5,767 nt of DNA, from the NCBI GenBank assembly GCA_937896695.1, contig CALBOT010000099.1, positions 1-5,767 of the forward strand, given 5' to 3'. Source of the stretch: an uncultured Candidatus Nitrosopelagicus sp. GTDB taxonomy: Archaea; Thermoproteota; Nitrososphaeria; Nitrososphaerales; Nitrosopumilaceae. The notes under the pieces were generated by a model that saw only the letters and a program-made list of their open reading frames with translations, had not been told where the DNA came from and made no database searches. Of this stretch, positions 1-5,062 are shown in pieces (the stretch's first letter is position 1; each line of letters begins with the position of its first letter). A program made the translations under genes and the position numbers.

Positions 1-110
1 CACTGCCCCTGCACGTCCTTTTTCTCCGATTTCCTATTTTTCTCTTTTGGCCACCGTCTCTCCTCCCGACTAACCACTACCATAAACTCACGCCTATATT
101 AATCCTACGG
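1..110. other. Pyrimidine-rich left edge, no supported gene
   Basis: I see no recognisable gene here. About half of the bases are G or C, against roughly one third in the rest of the window, and the first 80 bases are close to 78% pyrimidine on the plus strand. A minus-strand ATG at 81-83 opens a frame of 27 codons that runs off the left edge, but its purine-driven Lys/Arg/Glu-rich translation resembles nothing I know. It lies where the C-terminal part of ribB would be expected, yet no frame gives convincing RibB sequence. It may be decayed DNA or a low-quality contig end. Confidence 0.5.
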
Positions 111-112
111 CT

Positions 113-628
113 TCACACGTATTTCTTTGCGTATCTTACACCACAGCTCATGTACAACGCACCGAGAGCCGCAACAGTGACATCGACAGATGACTCTGTT
201 GTATGGTGTGTTGATCGGAGGACATTCAGAAAGGTTGTAATTAAATCACAAATTGAGTCTAGGCCTTTTACGGATTTCTCACAAATCTTTACAGCATCTT
301 TGTTTTTATTATTATTAATCGCAACTGAAATTGTATGAGCTCTATCTGCGGCTGAAATTCCAGTTGTAACTCCCTCTTTAGCTTCTATTGAAACTGTAAA
401 AGCAGTTAAATCATTCTTTTGATTGTTTGGATTCATAAATTGTAAGCCAAGTTGTTGTATTCTATCTTTAGTCATAGCTAAACATATTAAACCCCTGCCA
501 AACTTTGCCATAAAATTAATTGCTTCTGGATTAGCATATTGACCAGGAATAATTAAATCTCCTTCATTTTCTCTATCTGGATCATCAACTAGAATATACA
601 TTTTACCATTTCTTGCATCTTGTATAAT
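113..628 (-). pseudogene. ribB: Degenerate bacterial-type ribB (3,4-dihydroxy-2-butanone 4-phosphate synthase)
   Basis: RibB converts ribulose 5-phosphate to 3,4-dihydroxy-2-butanone 4-phosphate plus formate in riboflavin synthesis. The N-terminal half is clear. IIQDARNGK is encoded just upstream of the first ATG (599-601), then come the acidic loop DDPDRENEGD, INFMAKFGRGLICLAM, TAFTVSIEAKEGVTTG and ISAADRAHTISVAI. After about residue 103 the copy is scrambled. The expected RPGHxFPL segment reads VKGLDSICDL, and the catalytic GHTE motif reads HHTTESSVDVTV. The frame stops at 113-115, before the conserved Cys-Glu region. At about 275-297, two single-base losses from A and T runs would explain a shift out of a DFVRNP reading. 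Upstream, the frame is open to a TGA at 674-676 with no ATG, GTG or TTG, so the normal N-terminus has no start codon. I read it as a non-functional remnant or an error-rich contig end. The motifs look bacterial rather than archaeal, which is inference. Confidence 0.78.
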
Positions 629-901
629 TATGATTACAAATGTAACACAATATATGTTTACTTGTGTAACATTTCATTGTTTACAGTTTGCAACATTTCT
701 TTGAAATTTAAACATTAATCATTATACCCGTAACATCTTGTCATACAGATATTATAGTATTTTCGATGATTGTAACTGTAAACATATGTAATTGAAGTAA
801 AACTTTATAAAAACATATTTAACAACATAATATACAGCTACATAAAGTAATTCATTGTGAAAAACACCTAATAAACCTTAGTTTACATCCATATCAATCA
901 A

Positions 902-974
902 CAGTTTGTTTACAAACATATACTTATGTAACCAAGTATGACTGTTTGTTTACATGAGTATACTTTTGTAAACA
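902..974. repeat. Two tandem 28-bp imperfect palindromes, 40-bp period
   Basis: The second unit (947-974) is TGTTTACA, a 12-nt spacer, then TGTAAACA: a perfect 8-bp inverted repeat. The first unit (907-934) has the same layout and spacer length with one arm mismatch (TGTAACCA). Counting from 902 and 942, the units match at 26 of 33 positions, and both spacers contain TATACTT. Centre-to-centre spacing is 40 bp, close to four helical turns, so both would face the same side of DNA. This layout fits a dimeric regulator or an iteron-binding protein. The pair lies 70-140 nt upstream of the trmD start. Confidence 0.7.
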
Positions 975-990
975 TTTAATTATTGAATTA

Positions 991-1018
991 TTGACTGAAT
1001 TTTTACCCTTATTATTTT
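991..1018 (+). promoter_or_regulatory. Possible bacterial sigma70-like promoter before the trmD fragment
   Basis: TTGACT at 991-996 and TATTTT at 1013-1018 are separated by 16 nt and lie 26 nt upstream of the trmD ATG. They match bacterial -35 and -10 elements better than an archaeal TATA/BRE pair. In DNA this AT-rich such matches occur by chance, and no Shine-Dalgarno sequence precedes the ATG, so this is weak support. Confidence 0.25.
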
Positions 1019-1043
1019 TTAACTTTGTACAAAAATTCATGCT

Positions 1044-1199
1044 ATGCGAATAGATATCATTACCCTTTTCCCTGAGATGATCGAAGGTGCATTTACACAT
1101 TCTATAATTAAGCGTGCACAGGAAAAAGATCTTGCAAAAATCATCCCTATAATCAATGAGCATTATTCTATGCAACTTCCTGTCCCGGTATCGTCATAA
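1044..1199 (+). pseudogene. trmD: Truncated trmD (bacterial tRNA m1G37 methyltransferase), N-terminal fragment
   Basis: The frame opens with MRIDIITLFPEM, the near-invariant start of bacterial TrmD, then GAFTHSIIKRAQEKDLAKI. Similarity fades through IIN and YSM at about residue 44, where the family usually has a NLRDYS-like segment. The remaining residues (QLPVPVSS) are unrelated, and the frame stops at 51 codons against about 220-250 in the family. The SAM-binding trefoil knot with its glycine-rich loops is therefore missing, and the product could not methylate G37. Archaea and eukaryotes use the unrelated Trm5 for this step, so the fragment is foreign to the archaeal genes starting at 1241. 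In bacteria trmD usually sits between rimM and rplS, and neither is present. It is a relic of transferred DNA or one side of a chimeric join. Confidence 0.75.
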
Positions 1200-1211
1200 T
1201 ATTGAAAAAAC

Positions 1212-1221
1212 TCAATTATAA
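1212..1221 (+). promoter_or_regulatory. TATA-like box for cofE
   Basis: An AATTATAA-type element lies about 20-28 nt upstream of the cofE TTG, the distance expected between a TATA box and the start of a leaderless archaeal transcript. It sits in the only non-coding gap between the trmD relic and cofE. Confidence 0.4.
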
Positions 1222-1240
1222 CAAATTTTTCCATTAATCA

Positions 1241-1978
1241 TTGTCTATACAAATAATTCCGATTCATTTCAAAAATGATGTCCAACCAACAGATAATTTG
1301 ATTGATCTGTTGTTATCATCTTCTAAAACATCTCTTGAAAATGGAGATGTTTTAGTAATATCTCAAAAAATCATATCTAAGCATGAAGGGCGAGTTGTAA
1401 ATTTAGATTCTATAATTCCATCTGAGTTGTCTATTGGTATTGCTTCTACGTATGATAAAGATCCCAAATTGGTCCAAGCTATTTTATCTGAATCAACAAG
1501 AATTGTTAGGATGGAACATGGAGTGATAATAGTTCAAACAAATCATGGTTTTATTTGTGCAAATGCGGGAATTGACGAAAGTAATGTCGAAAATGGATAT
1601 GCTACATTACTTCCAAAAGATTCTGATAAATCTGCAGAAGACATAAGATTAAAAATTCTACAACAAACTGGAAAAAAAATTGCTGTAATAATCTCAGATA
1701 CATTTGGACGTCCTTTCCGAATAGGGCAAACTGATCATGCAATTGGTCTATCTGGAATTAATGCCATTTTGCATTATGAAGGAACTCCTGATACCTTTGG
1801 TAAAATTTTACGAGTTACTGCAACTGCTATAGTTGACGAACTCTCTTCTGCTGCAGAGCTTGTAATGGGTAAAACCAAAAAATGTCCTGCTGCAATAATC
1901 AAAAATTTTGAATTTGAAGAAAATGCTGGAAATATTCAAAGTTTACTTCGTTCTGAAGACGAAGATCTATTCAGATAA
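1241..1978 (+). CDS. cofE: Coenzyme F420-0:L-glutamate ligase CofE
   Basis: CofE adds L-glutamates to the F420-0 side chain, using GTP and a divalent metal, to make the polyglutamylated deazaflavin redox cofactor F420 in the cytoplasm. The 245-residue length is normal for the archaeal single-domain enzyme. Family blocks appear in order: GDVLVISQKIISKHEG (35-50), HGFICANAGIDESNV (102-116), TLLPKDSDKSAEDIR (122-136), VIISDTFGRPFRIGQT (149-164), LRVTATAIVDELSSAAEL (190-207) and the C-terminal LLRSEDEDLFR. Asp112 and Asp153-Thr154 lie in the expected metal- and substrate-binding loops. The TTG start is chosen because it gives the family N-terminus and has a TATA-like element about 25 nt upstream. 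No cofC or cofD lies nearby, so the other pathway genes must be elsewhere. It may be co-transcribed with the PHP gene 34 nt downstream. Confidence 0.94.
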   Translation: MSIQIIPIHFKNDVQPTDNLIDLLLSSSKTSLENGDVLVISQKIISKHEGRVVNLDSIIPSELSIGIASTYDKDPKLVQAILSESTRIVRMEHGVIIVQTNHGFICANAGIDESNVENGYATLLPKDSDKSAEDIRLKILQQTGKKIAVIISDTFGRPFRIGQTDHAIGLSGINAILHYEGTPDTFGKILRVTATAIVDELSSAAELVMGKTKKCPAAIIKNFEFEENAGNIQSLLRSEDEDLFR

Positions 1979-2012
1979 TTAATAAAAGTAAAATTTTACA
2001 CAAATATTGGAA

Positions 2013-2924
2013 ATGCTTAGAACAGAACTTCACTGCCACAATGTTTTTTCTAATGGTCATGTGGGTGATTTGGAGCCGCCTTTTGATTGCAACGTTTCTG
2101 TTAATGAACAATTGCAAAAATCTCTAGATTCTAAATTGGATGTATTATTTGTCACAAATCATAATACCTTGGATGGATTTGAACAACTAACCACTTACAA
2201 AAATAATCATGAAAAATTTTCAAATATCAAAGTTTATCCTGCTGTTGAAATAACTACTGACAAAGAAGCACACGTTCTCGTTTATGGTTTACAAGAAGAA
2301 ATCAAATCATCTCAAAGCATTGATGAAATTCTTGATGCTGCAAAATCACAAGATGCTGTAACAATTGCTCCTCATCCATTTAGCTTGATTGACGCTTTAC
2401 GTGATGATTCATTAAAGTGTGATTTATTTGAAGTTTTTAACAGCTCCAACATTGACATTTATTCAAATAAAAAAGCAGAAATTTTTGCCAAAGAAAACAA
2501 TCTTTTCACTATCGCGGGAAGTGATTCTCACGTTGCATCTACGATTGGACGATGCACAAATCTGATAGACTCTGAAAATAATCTTGACGACATACTATAC
2601 GCCATGAAAAAAGGAAAAATCTCAATTGAAAAAATGGAATATGTTAAACGTCGTGAAGTCTTAGAACACATTCAGTATAAAATTGAAAATTCTAAAGAAT
2701 ACATAGATCAATATGTGAAGGAATTCTATCCTCGATACTTTTGGCTATTCAATTCTATGTACAAAATTTACATGTTTACAAAAAATTCATTTATTTGGGA
2801 TATTGCTTTCAAGCTTGCCATATTTGGATTAAGGAGAATTTCTTACAAAATTAATTTTGAAGGCTATGATCCTTATGCATTTAGGACTCGTGACATTCCA
2901 ACAATCACAAAAATGATTATTTGA
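2013..2924 (+). CDS. PHP-domain metal-dependent phosphoesterase-like protein
   Basis: PHP proteins bind two or three metals and hydrolyse phosphoester or phosphate-monoester bonds. The substrate here cannot be told. Numbering from the ATG at 2013, which begins MLRTELHCH (a TTG at 2007 would add two residues), the metal-ligand blocks are His7 and His9 in ELHCH, His50 in VTNHNTLDGF, Glu79 in PAVEITT, His87 in AHVLVYG, His121 in APHPF, and Asp171/His173 in GSDSH. Two usual Asp positions are Asn: the family's S-D-G after the first histidines reads SNG, and TDH reads TNH. Residues 1-205 hold the PHP fold. The last ~95 residues are basic and aromatic, with YFWLFNSMYKIYMF and FIWDIAFKLAIFGL. They could be amphipathic and membrane-associating, though no clean transmembrane helix is obvious. 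Spacing to cofE is 34 nt with a TATA-like TTAATAAAA at 1979-1987, so it may also have its own promoter. Confidence 0.85.
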   Translation: MLRTELHCHNVFSNGHVGDLEPPFDCNVSVNEQLQKSLDSKLDVLFVTNHNTLDGFEQLTTYKNNHEKFSNIKVYPAVEITTDKEAHVLVYGLQEEIKSSQSIDEILDAAKSQDAVTIAPHPFSLIDALRDDSLKCDLFEVFNSSNIDIYSNKKAEIFAKENNLFTIAGSDSHVASTIGRCTNLIDSENNLDDILYAMKKGKISIEKMEYVKRREVLEHIQYKIENSKEYIDQYVKEFYPRYFWLFNSMYKIYMFTKNSFIWDIAFKLAIFGLRRISYKINFEGYDPYAFRTRDIPTITKMII

Positions 2925-2935
2925 TATATGTAGAT

Positions 2936-2955
2936 AATCTAAAAAGAATTAGATT
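2936..2955. repeat. 7-bp perfect inverted repeat between PHP gene and tusA
   Basis: AATCTAA and TTAGATT flank a 6-nt AAAGAA spacer, starting 12 nt after the PHP stop codon. The right arm touches the TATA-like element of tusA at 2953-2963. It could be a weak hairpin ending the PHP transcript or an operator overlapping the tusA promoter. A stem with only one G-C pair is weak, which favours a DNA site or chance. Confidence 0.4.
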
Positions 2956-2963
2956 TTAATATA
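2953..2963 (+). promoter_or_regulatory. TATA-like box for tusA
   Basis: ATTTTAATATA lies 27-37 nt upstream of the tusA ATG, placing a transcription start a few bases before the start codon. The 65-nt gap from the PHP gene and this element suggest tusA is transcribed on its own. Confidence 0.45.
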
Positions 2964-2989
2964 GAAGTACAATTTTTTATTAGTATACA

Positions 2990-3223
2990 ATGTCTGAACC
3001 ACAAAAAACATTAGATGTACGAGGGTTATACTGTCCTTCTCCGGCAATGCAAACTGTGGTTGAATTATCAAAAATGCAAGTTGGTCAAATATTGCTTGTA
3101 TTAGCAGATGATCCTGCTGCTGAAGATGACATTACTGATTTATGTAGAACTCGTGGTCACGAACTTATGCAATTAAATAAAAATGGCAGTGATCTAGAAT
3201 TCACAATTAAAAAAATCAAATAA
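2990..3223 (+). CDS. tusA: TusA/SirA-family sulfur carrier protein
   Basis: TusA-family proteins are small cytoplasmic carriers that hold persulfide sulfur on a conserved Cys and pass it to enzymes of thiolation, cofactor synthesis or sulfur oxidation. This 77-residue protein has the family layout: TLDVRGLYCPSPAM at 7-20 with the CPxP motif (Cys15-Pro-Ser-Pro), a hydrophobic strand VGQILLVLADDPAAEDDI (31-48), a helix with LCRTRGHELM (51-60) and a final strand ending in FTIKKIK. Length is normal and the start is set by the ATG before SEPQKTLDVRG. A second Cys, Cys52, sits in the helix that starts the second half and is common in archaeal members. The acceptor is unknown: no DsrE, rhodanese or cysteine desulfurase gene is adjacent, although a Cys-type thi4 and trxB lie downstream on the other strand. 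Confidence 0.92.
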   Translation: MSEPQKTLDVRGLYCPSPAMQTVVELSKMQVGQILLVLADDPAAEDDITDLCRTRGHELMQLNKNGSDLEFTIKKIK

Positions 3224-3234
3224 TTTTATTTTTG
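3206..3234. terminator. T-tracts at the convergent tusA/trxB ends
   Basis: On the plus strand, TTTTATTTTTG follows the tusA stop codon, matching the oligo-T terminators of archaea. On the minus strand, a 7-T run (complement of 3209-3215) lies 11 nt past the trxB stop, inside the tusA coding sequence. Neither has a strong hairpin. With only 2 nt between the stop codons, each transcript must end inside the other gene. Confidence 0.4.
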
Positions 3235-4233
3235 TTCTGATAAATATTTGTCAACGTCTATTGCTGACATACATCCAAATCCTGCTGCAGTGACGGCTTG
3301 TCTATATCTGTGATCATGTACATCTCCTGCAGTAAACACTCCTTTTACACTGGTCTCTGTGTTTTCTTTTTGAATGATGTAACCATTCTCATCCATTTCT
3401 AATTGATTTTTGAATAATTCTGTATTTGGTTCATGTCCTATTGCTACAAAGACTCCTCCCATTTCCAAGGTTTTGTTTTCTCCCGTCTGTGTGTCTTTTA
3501 GAATAACTTGTTGAACTTTCTGGTCACCTTTGATATCTTCAATCACACTATTCCAATGAACTTCGATATTTCCATTACTTAGCGCACGATCTTGCATAAT
3601 TTTACTTGCTCTGAATTCATCCCTTCTGTGAATTATGTGAACCTTTGATGCGAATTTTGTTAGAAATGTTGCTTCTTCCATACAGGTGTCTCCGCCACCG
3701 ACAACTGCAATTTCCTGATTTCTGAAAAATGCACCGTCACATGTTGCACAATATGATACACCTTTCCCACTGAATGTTTGTTCACCTTCGATACCAATTT
3801 TTCTTGGTGTTGCACCTGTACAAACTATTACAGCTTTTGCATCATACTCTTCTGAACCAGTTAAAACTTTGAATGGTTTTGCACGAAAATCAACGTTAAC
3901 GACTACATCATCAATAATAGTTGTATTCATTCTCTCTGCTTGTTTTCTCATTGTTAACATTAAATCTGGTCCCATTACTCCTTCTTCAAACCCTGGATAA
4001 TTTTCAACATCTGTTGTATTCATTAATTGACCGCCTGGCAAAAGTCCTGAAATTATTAGTGTATCATGTCTTGCCCTTGAACAATAAATTCCTGCAGTAT
4101 ATCCTGCTGGACCTGCACCAATTATGATTACATCATATGATGTCTTTACTTTTTTTGGAAAATCTGGAGTTTTTGACTCGTCATTTGAACCTCTATCTTC
4201 CATAACGAGTGAACTATCATCTCCTGACATCAT
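3226..4233 (-). CDS. trxB: Thioredoxin reductase (low-molecular-weight, FAD/NAD(P)H)
   Basis: TrxB moves electrons from NADPH through FAD and a redox-active disulfide to thioredoxin. Domains in order are the FAD Rossmann motif GAGPAG (39-44), GGQLMNTTDVENYPGF (67-82), the active-site disulfide Cys162-Ala-Thr-Cys165-Asp in YCATCDGAFF, the NAD(P)H Rossmann motif VVGGGDTCMEEA (177-188), HRRDEFRAS (202-210) whose two arginines suit NADPH, and the second FAD motif TAGDVHD (301-307). The family core starts near Tyr33. A ~30-residue acidic, polar extension precedes it, and the only internal Met (residue 11) would still leave ~22 extra residues. Cys184 replaces the usual Ala/Ser in the NADPH loop. 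Start ATG 4233 (or 4230) follows a TATA-like element, consistent with a leaderless transcript. It lies 29 nt after the upstream minus-strand gene and is convergent with tusA. Confidence 0.95.
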   Translation of the reverse strand: MMSGDDSSLVMEDRGSNDESKTPDFPKKVKTSYDVIIIGAGPAGYTAGIYCSRARHDTLIISGLLPGGQLMNTTDVENYPGFEEGVMGPDLMLTMRKQAERMNTTIIDDVVVNVDFRAKPFKVLTGSEEYDAKAVIVCTGATPRKIGIEGEQTFSGKGVSYCATCDGAFFRNQEIAVVGGGDTCMEEATFLTKFASKVHIIHRRDEFRASKIMQDRALSNGNIEVHWNSVIEDIKGDQKVQQVILKDTQTGENKTLEMGGVFVAIGHEPNTELFKNQLEMDENGYIIQKENTETSVKGVFTAGDVHDHRYRQAVTAAGFGCMSAIDVDKYLSEQK

Positions 4234-4249
4234 AATAATTCACTTTATG

Positions 4250-4259
4250 TTTATAATTT
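4250..4259 (-). promoter_or_regulatory. TATA-like box for trxB
   Basis: Read on the minus strand, AAATTATAAA lies 17-26 nt upstream of the trxB ATG, filling most of the 29-nt gap after the stop codon of the preceding gene. It suggests a separate leaderless trxB transcript, possibly in addition to read-through. Confidence 0.4.
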
Positions 4260-4262
4260 AAA

Positions 4263-5057
4263 TCAATTTAGATTAGTCAAGATCTCATTGTGTTTTTTAC
4301 ACAGTTTACTTATTTCAAGTTGTGAGAATAAAAGATCTTTTTGCCAATGAGCATTATTTAATCTGCATTCAATATTTTCACAAAATGATTCTCCTGTTAT
4401 ATTGTAAAAAATGACTTGTAAGATGTAACCTTCTAAAATTTTTGTTAGTCTTTTATCATTATATTCCAAAAATTTACCTTTGTATTTCTCTTTAGCTGAT
4501 TTAATGTCCAACCCTTGTGCTTTCAACTTCATTACTTCAAAATAGTATTCTTTTGGTTTTGCAGGAGCTTCGATAATTCCGGTAGTAGAAATAATTGATG
4601 GATTTGCACAAATCACTGCTCTTCCATGATATCTACTATCATTTTCATCAAATGTACACGTTAATCTGTTTGTTAGAATTATGTGTAATGTCTCATTATC
4701 TTCATTCAGATACCTGAGAATTTTTTGTAATTCGAATCCATCGTACATGAAAACCTCGTTAATCTGACGTGCATTTTCAACCTTGGTTGTAGAATTCATT
4801 AATGAAGAATCTTCACATAACTTTCTTTCAAATTCAATTTCAACGTCACTTGATTTATGCTCTGAAAATGAACTTTTAATATCTGTAACACGAATATTTG
4901 ATAATTTTTTGATATTTTCTAAACTGAATTCTTTGAAAACATTATCTTTTATTTCCACGTCAATTGGAAAATTTTTTCGTAAAAAAATGACTAGCGATTC
5001 AATATTGATTTCAGAAATTGCTGGTTCTCTATATAATGTGATTTTTTTAAAGTTCAA
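4263..5057 (-). CDS. Conserved archaeal protein, putative inactive archaemetzincin-like (DUF6775-type)
   Basis: I do not recognise a proven function. The 264-residue soluble protein has no signal peptide or membrane helix. Its N-terminus (ITLYREPAISE, then a helix and PIDVEIKDN) resembles the first strand-helix-strand of archaemetzincins. The C-terminal segment FYNITGESFCENIECRLNNAHW follows the archaemetzincin spacing G-x3-C-x4-C-x-[ML] (Gly222, Cys226, Cys231, Leu233), with later Cys253 and His256 in KLCKKH. The HExxH residues that should precede it are Val215, Ile216 and Asn219, so the catalytic zinc site is absent while a possible structural Cys site remains. From memory it fits the archaeal family annotated DUF6775, 'putative metallopeptidase'; that name is less certain than the motif. 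The TTG start at 5057 is the only usable start near the thi4 stop codon, 5 nt away, implying co-transcription with thi4. Confidence 0.75.
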   Translation of the reverse strand: MNFKKITLYREPAISEINIESLVIFLRKNFPIDVEIKDNVFKEFSLENIKKLSNIRVTDIKSSFSEHKSSDVEIEFERKLCEDSSLMNSTTKVENARQINEVFMYDGFELQKILRYLNEDNETLHIILTNRLTCTFDENDSRYHGRAVICANPSIISTTGIIEAPAKPKEYYFEVMKLKAQGLDIKSAKEKYKGKFLEYNDKRLTKILEGYILQVIFYNITGESFCENIECRLNNAHWQKDLLFSQLEISKLCKKHNEILTNLN

Positions 5058-5062
5058 ACAGA

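Larger units (their letters stand above)
629..1043. other. AT-rich non-coding region with recurring TGTTTAC/TGTAAC words
   Basis: No credible gene is visible in either direction. The short open frames here have no recognisable motifs. The stretch separates the ribB remnant from the trmD fragment, which point away from each other. TGTTTAC or its complement GTAAACA occurs at 655-661, 678-685, 777-784, 881-887 (lacking the first T), 907-914, 947-954 and 967-974. The related word TGTAAC occurs at 641-646, 665-670, 771-776 and 927-932. The strongest structure is the pair of palindromes at 907-974, described separately. The density of one word family suggests protein binding sites or iterons, but no function can be assigned from sequence. 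Confidence 0.6.

Noticed and set aside
1..83. Minus-strand frame from an ATG at 81-83 running off the left edge
   Set aside because: It is only 27 codons, its charged composition follows from purine-rich DNA, and there are no recognisable motifs.
150..338. 62-codon plus-strand frame opposite ribB
   Set aside because: It is antisense to recognisable RibB sequence and has no family features.
1154..1167. 14-base word CAATGAGCATTATT also present at 4345-4358, with a nearby shared 10-mer AAAAGATCTT
   Set aside because: In DNA this AT-rich, a 14-base match somewhere in the window is expected by chance with appreciable probability. The copies differ in spacing and one is explained by coding sequence, so I do not call a duplication or attachment site.
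924..1175. 83-codon minus-strand frame, cysteine-rich
   Set aside because: It lies antisense to the clear trmD start and crosses the AT-rich repeat region. Its translation has no family motif.
2766..2779. TTTACATGTTTACA inside the PHP gene, resembling the 5' repeat words
   Set aside because: It is a single occurrence within coding sequence, without the 12-nt spacer palindrome layout, and is likely chance.
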